Shown piece after piece: positions 37,510-45,953 of a stretch of 64,000 nucleotides of DNA. The notes beneath the pieces were generated by a model. It made no database searches. It worked only from the letters and a program-made list of their open reading frames with translations, and had not been told where the DNA came from. Positions within the stretch are counted from its first letter, which is position 1. Every line of letters starts with the position of its first letter. Source of the DNA: an uncultured Candidatus Melainabacteria bacterium (lineage in GTDB: Bacteria; Cyanobacteriota; Vampirovibrionia; Gastranaerophilales; Gastranaerophilaceae). The translations under genes and the position numbers were made by a program. Location: contig CAMDYM010000002.1 of NCBI GenBank assembly GCA_945910425.1, positions 1 to 64,000 of the forward strand. Reading direction: 5' to 3'.

Positions 37510-37926
37510 CTACATTTTTTTAAGTGTTTTTATTATGCCACAAATGTCTTCTCTTGAGAATTTCTTTTGCAATTTTTCAATATATTTTATGCATTTAACC
37601 AAGTAATCCTCCTCAATTGATTGTATATAAGAAATATTCCCAATTAAAGACTCTTTCGTTTCATTATTTATTTTAGAAAATTCTCCAGTTTTATATAAAA
37701 AATAAAGAATTGCTCGGACCTTATTTTTTTTGTTTTTTGATACTTTCATATTACCATCATTTATGGTGATACCTGTAACTTTTTTATGGGAAGTATTTTT
37801 TATTAACTTTGTTTTTTCAGTATTTAATTCAATATTAAAATAATTTGTTCTATTATTTTCAATTATTTTTGGTAAATAAAAAGTGATAAATTTATTGTAT
37901 ATTATACCAGTTATATTAAATAGTGT
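37510..37926 (-). pseudogene. C-terminal remnant of a retron/Abi-type reverse transcriptase
   Basis: The frame is open from 37926 to the stop at 37510 (138 codons) but has no ATG, GTG or TTG before residue 60. It contains IELNTEKTKLI, then KKVTGITIN and KVRAILYFLYK, which match the late palm and thumb of retron-type reverse transcriptases (N-x-x-K-T and V-T-G-x-x-x-N). The catalytic YxDD core is absent. Its 5' end overlaps the stop of the large upstream gene. It is probably a truncated leftover. A 79-residue product from ATG 37749 is possible but has no ribosome site. Confidence 0.65.
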
Positions 37927-40900
37927 TTATATAACTATTTAAATATTTTAAATTTATAAATTTTATGTTTTTAGTATCATTTAATAAAATTTCAAAGAAT
38001 TCGCTATCTGTCACAACATAAAGTGAATGAATTTTGGGAATATCTTTTGGAATTGGCCATTTAAGAATTTCAAAAATCTTATTTAAATTATTCTCTAAAT
38101 AAATTTCTCTGTTTTTAACTTTTTCAAGAGAATTTTTTTGTGATTTTTTATCCGGTTTTAAAACGTTATTGAGTAAACGTTTTGCATCTTTCAAACAATA
38201 AGGTTTAAGATAATATTTACATTCAATATTAAGAAGACAATTTTTTTTAGGAATATAACACAAAACATCATAATCACCAAGATTTTCGGGATGATTACCC
38301 TTTTTGTCTCTATTGTGCAAATATACATTTTTTTCACAGTATTGACTCCAATTTTTCAACAGAAAATTATATGTATTATTATTTAATTCCGTTTCTCTTT
38401 TTTCTTTTTGCTTTTGAATAATATTTTTAGTTTTACAAGCACATAGACCAAACGGAAAACGTGGACGAGCAAGACTTCTTGCCCAAACATCTTGTGCTTG
38501 ATACGTCGATTGAGGTCCCCATAAAATTGTATTTTTGTCTATTTTTATTAAGGGTTTAATTATATAGCGACTAAATCTTTTATTATATTCATATACAGGG
38601 ATTTCATTACACTCTTTGGTTGATAGAAAATCTTCTTCGTAAATTTTAGAAACTTCATCAGCTTTTAATGTGAGAAAATCTATTAGTTTTTTAATAGCTT
38701 CTTCATTACAATCATCTTTATTGGGTAATTCATTTAACAGCATTTGAATAATTTCCGGTATTGATGCTGTATAATATGGCTGTTCATCGATATTTTTATA
38801 AGCTGCCCATGAACTTAAACAGGATAACAAGTCAATTAATAATTGAAATGAAAATCCAAAATCATATATCATTGCTTCATTAAGCTTTGGATAATAATCT
38901 TTTTCATCATTAAATTTCATTTCTTTAGGTAAATTATTATAAAGATCATTTTCAGATTCATACTCTAAATATTTGTTTTGTTTTTGTAACATTTTCTTAG
39001 AAACATCTGCATAAATTGTATAATCATCTTTTATTATTAAACTTAATTCTGTTAGATTATTATGAATAATATCTCCATATTGATATGTATGTAAAATCCA
39101 ATGTGCTTCAGCAATTAATAATTGTAATTTATCTTTTGTTAAAATTTTAGTACCAATGTGTGGCAAATATATAAATTTTTCAATTAAATACCTATATATT
39201 ATATTGTTATGGTGACATTCATTTTTAATTTCAATTAACCTTTGGGTTCGATTATAGTCAACATCATGTTCTGTGGAAATATCTAGCAGCCGGTGTTTAT
39301 GTTCAGTTTCATTATAATATGCATCCATCTGTTGTATTAGATATGAAATTCCTTGTGTAGAATCTATTTGACTTAATTCATTGTCCAATACAGGCATTAA
39401 ACCTTCTCTGACAATTTGAAGTATATTTTTAGCCTCATTATTAGTATATTTGCCTGGTTTATATTCGGATGATTTAATTAATTTTGCCATTTTATTTTGA
39501 ACCAAAATAAAATCTTTATCTTCCGGCAATATAACCTGCCAATGTTCAGGAAAAGATGTAGGTTTATTTAAAAGATTAAATGCAAAACGCGTCTTATCAT
39601 TTTTATGTTTTATAATCTTATTTTTAATTTTTAAAACATTTTCATCTGGAACATAAAAATCAAGTTCTTCTAATAGTTCCAAAGCCAAATTCGTTTCAAT
39701 TTTACTGTCATTAACTCTATTCATTGCATCAAAATATAAATCTTCATTATATAAAATCCTTATCCCATGTGTGTTTTTGTCCGGATAACCGGTAGTCATT
39801 GTCCATATTAGATTATCATTAATTTTATTTTGAAGAAATTCAAAAACTTTATTTTCTTTTATAATACTGTAAGGAATTACTTCTATTAATAAATTTTTAT
39901 ATTCTGCAAAAAATTTGTGTTTAGATATTATATCTAGGTAATGGTAAAAAATATCCTCAACCATATCTGTAATATTATCCAATATTATATACTGTTTTTT
40001 ATTATAAATACCAAATATAGGTTTTATACATATATCAGAGTTATTAATTTTTTGGTATTTGATAAAGCCTAAAAGAGTCTTTGCTTCTAGCCTTAGTTTA
40101 TTAGAATTTTTATCAGGCAAAATATGCCATTTATCTATTTCACCAATACTATATAATAGGGGAAAACTTTCATATTTATGTTTCAATGACTCAAATCTTG
40201 TGGTTGATCCATAAGTCGCATCCTCTAACATTAAATATGTAAAGTCATTAGCACCTGTTAAAATTGTTCCGTTATTATTTTCACGATAAAAAGCTAATTT
40301 ATCAGATATTGAATACATCGGATTATAATTTAACTGATTATTTTTTAGATAATGCAGTTGTTTTCCAAGTTCAAAAAAATCGTTCAGTTCGTTTATCATT
40401 TGTATAAAATCTACTAACGGAAAATAAAATATGTTTTTATGTACAGGAAAATTAACTATTGTATTTTCAAAAGGAAATAACATGTTAACTATAATTAATT
40501 GAACATCAAAATCCTGTGGTAAATGCAAAGAGGAAATAATTTCAGATTTTAATAAATTATATAATTCAAATAAGTGTGTTTCTTCATCCTTTATGGTTGG
40601 ATTAAAAAAATAAAACAATATTACTTCATTATTTATAATAATAGAACTGCAACTAATATTTTTTAATTTTTCGTTGTTAATATATTCATTTATATTATCT
40701 ATAAATTGGATATTATGCGTTTTTCGTTCTCGGATATAAATTTTTATTGCAGATTTAATCAACTCATATTCATTAAGTGAAAACTTCTTTGTAATTATTA
40801 GATTATCCAACTGATTGTTCCAATATTTACATAGTACATAACTGAAACGTCTTGGTATTATTGGATAATAATTCCCCTTATAGCAAATAAAACTATGATT

Positions 40901-41614
40901 TAACAATTCTCCTTCTAAAAAATCTGTTTCAAAATTTAAAAGCTTTTTGTAGACTTGTTCTTTATCGCCTACTTTAATAGAATATTTATTTAAAAATTCG
41001 TTATCCTGTTTATTTATTTTTTTCATCAAATAATAAAAACAAACTTGACTTTCTTTCCAAAAAACTCGTGAAGGAAGCGAAATTTGTCCAGGTTCTACTT
41101 CATTATTCTTTTGAGTTTTAATATCCTCTATAGTCTGATTTTGAAGAGATAAAAATATTTCCAAATCTTTACCTGGATTTTCTAAATTATTATTTTGATA
41201 AAAATTATTTAATGAACCATGTACTAATTTAAAACATTGTAAATAGTCATAAATGTTACAAATCTCTGAACCATAAAATATTTTATAATAAAAATTATTA
41301 TGGAAAAATTTTATTTCACCCCAATCTTTTTCTGGACAATAATCTTCTAAAGTTGGGAATTCCGGTAAATTACTTAATAAAGATTGTGTAAATTTTTTAA
41401 ATTCAAAATAATTAAAAATTTTATCATTGTTTTCAAACTCAAATTCTTCTATTGAAATTAGACTAATAATAATAAAAATCTGCTTTAAAATTGCAGAATT
41501 GTTATTATTCCACAGGGTAATTGCAAATAAAGATTTTATAATATCATAAAAACTATATTCTTTTAATAGTTGAACAATCATATCAAATTTTGGTTTTAAA
41601 AATTTTTGTTCCAT
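37916..41614 (-). CDS. Large uncharacterised protein with C-terminal PD-(D/E)XK-like nuclease motif
   Basis: A protein of 1232 residues, Asn/Ile/Lys-rich and cytoplasmic (no signal or membrane segment). Most of the length matches no family I recognise. Near the C terminus GDYDVL (about 1113-1118) and NIECKYY (ECK at about 1131-1133), preceded by a helix with a conserved-looking Glu, form the D-x(n)-E-x-K pattern of restriction-type nucleases. WGPQSTYQAQDVWARSLARPR just before may be part of the same module. Setting next to RhuM, a methyltransferase and a reverse-transcriptase remnant suggests a defence gene. That is inference. Confidence 0.6.
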   Translation of the reverse strand: MEQKFLKPKFDMIVQLLKEYSFYDIIKSLFAITLWNNNNSAILKQIFIIISLISIEEFEFENNDKIFNYFEFKKFTQSLLSNLPEFPTLEDYCPEKDWGEIKFFHNNFYYKIFYGSEICNIYDYLQCFKLVHGSLNNFYQNNNLENPGKDLEIFLSLQNQTIEDIKTQKNNEVEPGQISLPSRVFWKESQVCFYYLMKKINKQDNEFLNKYSIKVGDKEQVYKKLLNFETDFLEGELLNHSFICYKGNYYPIIPRRFSYVLCKYWNNQLDNLIITKKFSLNEYELIKSAIKIYIRERKTHNIQFIDNINEYINNEKLKNISCSSIIINNEVILFYFFNPTIKDEETHLFELYNLLKSEIISSLHLPQDFDVQLIIVNMLFPFENTIVNFPVHKNIFYFPLVDFIQMINELNDFFELGKQLHYLKNNQLNYNPMYSISDKLAFYRENNNGTILTGANDFTYLMLEDATYGSTTRFESLKHKYESFPLLYSIGEIDKWHILPDKNSNKLRLEAKTLLGFIKYQKINNSDICIKPIFGIYNKKQYIILDNITDMVEDIFYHYLDIISKHKFFAEYKNLLIEVIPYSIIKENKVFEFLQNKINDNLIWTMTTGYPDKNTHGIRILYNEDLYFDAMNRVNDSKIETNLALELLEELDFYVPDENVLKIKNKIIKHKNDKTRFAFNLLNKPTSFPEHWQVILPEDKDFILVQNKMAKLIKSSEYKPGKYTNNEAKNILQIVREGLMPVLDNELSQIDSTQGISYLIQQMDAYYNETEHKHRLLDISTEHDVDYNRTQRLIEIKNECHHNNIIYRYLIEKFIYLPHIGTKILTKDKLQLLIAEAHWILHTYQYGDIIHNNLTELSLIIKDDYTIYADVSKKMLQKQNKYLEYESENDLYNNLPKEMKFNDEKDYYPKLNEAMIYDFGFSFQLLIDLLSCLSSWAAYKNIDEQPYYTASIPEIIQMLLNELPNKDDCNEEAIKKLIDFLTLKADEVSKIYEEDFLSTKECNEIPVYEYNKRFSRYIIKPLIKIDKNTILWGPQSTYQAQDVWARSLARPRFPFGLCACKTKNIIQKQKEKRETELNNNTYNFLLKNWSQYCEKNVYLHNRDKKGNHPENLGDYDVLCYIPKKNCLLNIECKYYLKPYCLKDAKRLLNNVLKPDKKSQKNSLEKVKNREIYLENNLNKIFEILKWPIPKDIPKIHSLYVVTDSEFFEILLNDTKNIKFINLKYLNSYINTI

Positions 41615-41645
41615 GCTTTAAATAATTTTTTGAGTTTCCTGTTAT

Positions 41646-42662
41646 CTAATTAATTTTAGTTCTATTTTTCTTTTCCAACTGTTTTTGCGTTTGTTTAACA
41701 GATGCCAAAAAGTGTTTTTCAACTTCTGAAAGTTCATCTTTAATAGTTTCTTTGTATTTTGCATATTCTGCAAGTGCTTTATTTTCAGCTTCCAGTTTTG
41801 AGATTTTACCGGGATTATCAAGAAGTTCACTTCCTGTCATTTTGATAAAATCATCAAGTTTTAAAATCCAATCTTTCATTGTCATTGGGTTTTGTCTGAT
41901 TGCTTGTAATTCTGCGAACTCAAGATATGCAGATGTAATTCGGTTCAAAATATTCAATTCTTTTTCATCCAAATAATTCTTTGCAACCGTAACTTCATCT
42001 TTTTTCGGATGATTTCCCTTAAAAACAGTCAAACCCATATTATCTTTTGTGCTATCTGCTCTCAAATATACGATTTCAGTGGCGGTATGCCCATGCGCTG
42101 CAAAATGCATTTTGTTTTGAACTACTTTGAAAAATAATTTGGTTTCCTCCGCGTTAGGATTGTAATCCGTACTTGTTGCATAAATATCCAAAATCTGGCG
42201 ATAAAAGACTTTTTCAGAAGATCGAATATCTCTGATACGTTCTAAAAGTTCTTTCCAATAACCGCCACCACCAGCTTGTTTTAGCAAATCATCATTTAAG
42301 GCAAACCCTTTTTTCATGTACTCTTTTAAAACTTGAGTAGCCCAAATTCTGAATTGTGTACCACGTAACGATTTTACTCTATACCCGACAGAAATAATTA
42401 CATCCAAGTTGTAATGAGAAACATTCCTTGAAACCTTTCTGTTGCCTTCTTGTTGAACTGTCAAGTAATCCTTGACAGTTGAATTTTCTGAAAGCTCTCC
42501 TTCTTCAAAAATATTTTTAATATGCGAACTTACGTTTTGTTTAGTCGTTTGAAATAACTCAGCCATTTGATTTTGCGTAAGCCATACTGTTTCATTTTCT
42601 AATCTTACGTCAATTTTTGTCTGACCATCTTGCGTTTGATAAATAATAATTTCATTTTCCAT
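41646..42662 (-). CDS. rhuM: RhuM-family protein
   Basis: A protein of 338 residues. The opening IIIYQTQDGQTKIDVRLENE and ETVWLTQNQMAELF, the FQTTKQNVSSHI stretch, and the KSLRGTQFRIWATQVLKEYM motif are diagnostic of RhuM (Virulence_RhuM). These DNA-binding-like proteins travel on genomic islands and near restriction systems. The C-terminal end is a charged coiled coil (about 280-335). Molecular function is not established. It sits 31 bp upstream of the large nuclease-like gene. Confidence 0.92.
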   Translation of the reverse strand: MENEIIIYQTQDGQTKIDVRLENETVWLTQNQMAELFQTTKQNVSSHIKNIFEEGELSENSTVKDYLTVQQEGNRKVSRNVSHYNLDVIISVGYRVKSLRGTQFRIWATQVLKEYMKKGFALNDDLLKQAGGGGYWKELLERIRDIRSSEKVFYRQILDIYATSTDYNPNAEETKLFFKVVQNKMHFAAHGHTATEIVYLRADSTKDNMGLTVFKGNHPKKDEVTVAKNYLDEKELNILNRITSAYLEFAELQAIRQNPMTMKDWILKLDDFIKMTGSELLDNPGKISKLEAENKALAEYAKYKETIKDELSEVEKHFLASVKQTQKQLEKKNRTKIN

Positions 42663-42723
42663 ATCATTAAGTATAGCATATAATTTGTTTAAAAACTAAT
42701 TATAACAGAAGTAATTAGTGTAA

Positions 42724-42754
42724 AAGCCGCCACAGTTTAAAACAGTGACGGCTT
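42724..42754 (-). terminator. Hairpin terminator after the DUF5681 gene
   Basis: On the minus strand AAGCCGTCAC pairs with GTGGCGGCTT (one G-T wobble), followed by TTTT. It would end the methyltransferase/DUF5681 transcript before rhuM. Confidence 0.75.
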
Positions 42755-42764
42755 CTCGTTAGAT

Positions 42765-43256
42765 TTATGGATTGTCTTTTGTTAATTCAAACAACCGTTG
42801 ATGCAAATCTTGCAACAACAGCCTTCGTTCTTCCGGGGTAAATTCTTCCTCTTTCGGATTTTGTTTTTCAATCAGCATTTTTACAGTTTCCATAATGCTG
42901 GATTTTAGTAGGTTTTCCATTATAAATTTTCGAGATATACCATCTTTTTTTATTGCATCTTGGATAATTGACTTAACTAAAAGTTCAAATATGTGTAATT
43001 TTTCTTTACTGCCAGTTGGATTATCTATTGTCACCATTTGGCATAATTCATTACATAGTGCTTGGTATATTGTTTCTGGGATAGGCTTTTTCTTACGCCC
43101 TCTTGGATTTCCTGATTGTCCTTTTTTAAATTGGCTACTTACCGGAGGTTTTTTATATCCTACTTTGTAGGGTTCGTTAGCCATTTCTGCTTTCTTTTTT
43201 TCTTTTATTGCCTTGTAGTGTTCAATATATTTTAAGGTTTTATCATCTAACGTCAT
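42765..43256 (-). CDS. DUF5681-domain protein
   Basis: A protein of 163 residues. VGYKKPPVSSQFKKGQSGNP followed by RGRKKKP is the DUF5681 signature (residues about 28-55), a basic segment likely to contact nucleic acid. The rest is helical and charged. It overlaps the methyltransferase gene's end by 14 bases. DUF5681 genes are commonly next to ParB-domain methyltransferases in prophages and mobile islands. Role unknown. Confidence 0.85.
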   Translation of the reverse strand: MTLDDKTLKYIEHYKAIKEKKKAEMANEPYKVGYKKPPVSSQFKKGQSGNPRGRKKKPIPETIYQALCNELCQMVTIDNPTGSKEKLHIFELLVKSIIQDAIKKDGISRKFIMENLLKSSIMETVKMLIEKQNPKEEEFTPEERRLLLQDLHQRLFELTKDNP

Positions 43257-44613
43257 TTTCTAACTCCTTATAATTTTTAACTAGTTTTGCAGTTTTTCCT
43301 GTTTCTTGTCTCCAGCGATATATAATTACATCACAATAGCGAGGACTTATTTCAATAAGCCTAGCTCTGCGCTTACAACGTTCTGCTGCTATTAGCGTTG
43401 AGCCAGAACCACCAAAACAGTCAAGAACAACATCATTTTTAGAAGAGGCATCAAGCAAAATATCATGCAACATTGCAACAGGCTTTACTGTGGGGTGAAG
43501 CCTTAATAAATCTAGGGAGCCTGGATTTGTTACACGAATTCCGGAATAATCCCAAACGTTTGTTCTATATCTTCCGTTTTTCCCAAGTTGAATGTGATTT
43601 TGGTGTTTTGCTTTCCCATTTTTAAATATTGGTACCATTTCATGTTGAGATCGATAAAAAGCACCCATTCCTCCAACTCCCTTATTCCAAACTGCAATAT
43701 TTTTTAGTTCAGAATAAATCCTTTTCCCCTCATTTAAAAGTGTATTAAGCCCATTAAAATCCATAAATAGATAATGTAATGAACCGTCAACGGAGAATTT
43801 TATCAAATTTTGCATGAATTTTGAAATGAATTCTGCAAATTCAGGTTCAGTCATTTCTCCTGATGCATTTTCAAATTCATCATGCTTAATTTTTCCAAGT
43901 CCACAAACATGACCATTTATTGGACAGTTATAAGGTGGATCTGTTATTATTATTTGAGCTTTTTCACCTTGCATCACAACCTCAAATGAACCAGTGGTTA
44001 AAGAATTTCCACAATAAACAAAATGGTCTCCTAATCTCCATAGGTCTCCTTGATTAACTAATGAAGGTATATTGGTATCCAACCAACTTTCATCTTCTTT
44101 ATCTGAATTGTGAACTTTATTATCGTCAGAATTCTTGTTCAAAAAGATTTTTTCATAATCTACTGTTTCAAAAGCCAGCTCTTCAAATGAATAATTAAAT
44201 TTCATTAACTTTTCGATTTCAACTTTGAGATTTTCATAGTTCCACTCTCCGTCTTCAGCAATCCTATTATCCAAAATCCGAATTGCATCTGCTTCTTCAT
44301 TTGTCAAATTTTTTAAAATAATTGCTGGAATTTGAGTGAATTTTAGCTCTTTCGCAGCTAATAAGCGTAATTCTCCTGCTATTACTATATGGTTTTCATC
44401 TAGTAAAATTGGATTTACGTACCCAACTTTGTTAATTGCATTTTTCAACTTTTGTAATTGTTTTTTTGAATGCTTGCGTAAATTTTTAAGATTGCAGCTA
44501 ATTATATCAATATTCACCATTTGTAGGTTACTAGTAGAATTACTCTCTATTATATCATCCGTAAAATGACGAAATACACTGGCTATTTCTGCCGAATTAA
44601 CATTTTCTTTCAT
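43243..44613 (-). CDS. ParB-domain/N4-N6 DNA methyltransferase
   Basis: A protein of 456 residues. Residues about 33-130 are a ParB/sulfiredoxin-like domain (NLRKHSKKQLQKLKNAI, then VIAGELRLLAAKEL). The catalytic domain has TDPPYNC (224-230, motif IV), HPTVKP (373-378) and FGGSG (400-404, motif I), the beta-class order. Both halves look complete. It probably modifies adenine or cytosine amino groups in a short target. No cognate nuclease is obvious, so it may protect a mobile element. AAAGGAG precedes the ATG. Confidence 0.9.
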   Translation of the reverse strand: MKENVNSAEIASVFRHFTDDIIESNSTSNLQMVNIDIISCNLKNLRKHSKKQLQKLKNAINKVGYVNPILLDENHIVIAGELRLLAAKELKFTQIPAIILKNLTNEEADAIRILDNRIAEDGEWNYENLKVEIEKLMKFNYSFEELAFETVDYEKIFLNKNSDDNKVHNSDKEDESWLDTNIPSLVNQGDLWRLGDHFVYCGNSLTTGSFEVVMQGEKAQIIITDPPYNCPINGHVCGLGKIKHDEFENASGEMTEPEFAEFISKFMQNLIKFSVDGSLHYLFMDFNGLNTLLNEGKRIYSELKNIAVWNKGVGGMGAFYRSQHEMVPIFKNGKAKHQNHIQLGKNGRYRTNVWDYSGIRVTNPGSLDLLRLHPTVKPVAMLHDILLDASSKNDVVLDCFGGSGSTLIAAERCKRRARLIEISPRYCDVIIYRWRQETGKTAKLVKNYKELENDVR

Positions 44614-44669
44614 AATTTTTTCTCCTTTATTAGTTTGATAATCAAAAATTTTGCAACTAAAAATTGCAC

Positions 44670-45017
44670 TTACACTAGGAGATACGGAATTATGTCTGTG
44701 TCTGATATTATTCGAATTTTAACTAAGTTTTTAAGATTTTCCTCTGTTACTGTAGGAATTTGTAGGGACAAAAAACTCCAAATTTTTAATTCTGTTTCGA
44801 CATTCAAAACCGGTCGAATGAAAAATACAAAATTCGTAATTGAGCGAATGAGATCCATAAAGAATGCATACATGTAGCGTAAAGTCTGCTCGCATTTGTG
44901 TTTTGTTGGAGTATTTATTTTTGAACAGATGTTCTGAATTACAGAGTCCTCTGTAACTACTCCGCTTGAGTACCTGATTGAGTTATTATTTATGTTTTTA
45001 TCAATTTTAATACTCAT
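44670..45017 (-). CDS. Small hypothetical protein, doubtful
   Basis: A protein of 115 residues, helical, with a hydrophobic middle (YMYAFFMDLIRSITNFVFF). A possible ribosome site (AGGAGA) is 15 bases from ATG, rather far. Another frame of 103 codons overlaps on the plus strand. It lies just before the methyltransferase gene on the same strand and could be its leader. No family recognised. Confidence 0.35.
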   Translation of the reverse strand: MSIKIDKNINNNSIRYSSGVVTEDSVIQNICSKINTPTKHKCEQTLRYMYAFFMDLIRSITNFVFFIRPVLNVETELKIWSFLSLQIPTVTEENLKNLVKIRIISDTDIIPYLLV

Positions 45018-45240
45018 CTGCCTAAAACGTTTCTCCTTAAAGGATTTCCAATCTGTTGTTCATTATACCTCCAATTATATACACGTTTTCCAAGATTTGA
45101 CAAGTTGAAAACTCAAATCAAATAATTATTTAAGGCATATTTTAATCTATAACTAGGTTTGAGATGTAAAATTATCTTTATAATTTTAAATTTCACATTG
45201 AAATTCAAGTGAATTTTCTAATAAAAAGCATGCCGGTATT
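45018..45240. other. Intergenic stretch, no feature seen
   Basis: About 220 AT-rich bases with no coding frame or hairpin of note. It presumably carries the promoter of the minus-strand methyltransferase group. Confidence 0.3.
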
Positions 45241-45305
45241 TTAATTTTCCAGATAGTCATATTTTTCGACCCAGTCGTCTCCGACAACAAATATATCAAA
45301 ATAAA
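45241..45305 (-). pseudogene. Remnant of a TagD-like cytidylyltransferase
   Basis: Twenty or so codons on the minus strand, ending in TAA, read FDIFVVGDDWVEKYDYLEN. This is the conserved GDDW segment of glycerol-3-phosphate cytidylyltransferases, followed by a premature stop. An intact relative lies at 27194-27622 but differs in sequence here, so this is a leftover of another glycan locus rather than a copy of it. Confidence 0.55.
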
Positions 45306-45314
45306 GATTTTTTA

Positions 45315-45665
45315 TTTTATTCTAAACAACCTGATATTTCTATCAAAATCGATACAGCATTGTCAACAATAGAAAAAGTTAACAAAGCTCTGAAAGGAGC
45401 ATTACCTGATAACTATTTTTCGCGTATAGATTTAGATAATAGCAAGTTATCTACACTTTTAGATGGAATTAATAAAATAGACACGCAAAAAGATAAAGAT
45501 AATGATAATGATATAATTGGAAGAGTTTATGAATATTTCTTAGGAAAATTCGCACTTGCCGAAGGTAAAGGTAAAGTAGAGTTCTATACCCCTAAATGCA
45601 TTGTAAATTTAATTGCAGAAATGATTGAACCTTATTCAGGAAGTGTAAATAAAGTGCAAGTGTGA
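45315..45665 (+). pseudogene. Truncated type I restriction methyltransferase subunit (HsdM)
   Basis: The frame is open from about 45309. It covers the typical HsdM N-terminal end and linker: IEKVNKALKGALPDNY, then GRVYEYFLGKFA and VEFYTPKCIVNLIAEMIEP, the segment just before the SAM-binding PCCGSGG motif. It then ends in a foreign tail (NKVQV, TGA 45663). The catalytic half is missing, so it cannot methylate. The break coincides with an AGTGCAAGT motif that recurs downstream. Confidence 0.8.
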
Positions 45666-45860
45666 GATGAGTGTACAATCGCTAAAGTTAAATATAAAGC
45701 CCTTTATGCCGATTTTAATAGAATGAGATGCACTTGCACTAATTGGACTTTATCTGCACTTTTTTGAGAAATACTTGCACTAAAATTATATAAATTTCAA
45801 AATCAAACTCTGAAAGTTAGCAATATATTTACGCTTTAGTCATGTATATTTAGTGCAAGT
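45651..45860. repeat. Cluster of AGTGCAAGT motifs in both orientations
   Basis: Four copies of AGTGCAAGT or its inverse lie at 45653-45661, 45732-45740, 45773-45781 and 45852-45860. The last two form a longer inverted pair (ACTTGCACTAAA and TTTAGTGCAAGT) spaced about 65 bases. A related TGCAAGTGT occurs inverted at 49043-49051, just beyond the helicase gene. They could be operator/iteron sites or ends of an insertion. This stretch to 45953 has no coding frame. Confidence 0.55.
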
Positions 45861-45953
45861 AAAAAAGTATTCCCTAATTTGAGATATGCAGAATTATCTC
45901 TGAGATTGAGATGAAAACACTTGACTTCTGTTGAAACAAGAGTAATTAATGTC

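Noticed and set aside
37510-41614. A complete retron with the large gene as effector
   Set aside because: The reverse transcriptase lacks its catalytic core and no msr-msd-like RNA was seen upstream.
44566-44877. A 103-codon plus-strand frame
   Set aside because: It overlaps the methyltransferase start region, has no ribosome site and looks like a chance frame; the opposing minus-strand frame is only slightly better.
45360-45665. An intact small gene starting at TTG 45360
   Set aside because: Homology to HsdM extends upstream of this codon and is cut downstream, so it is a fragment.
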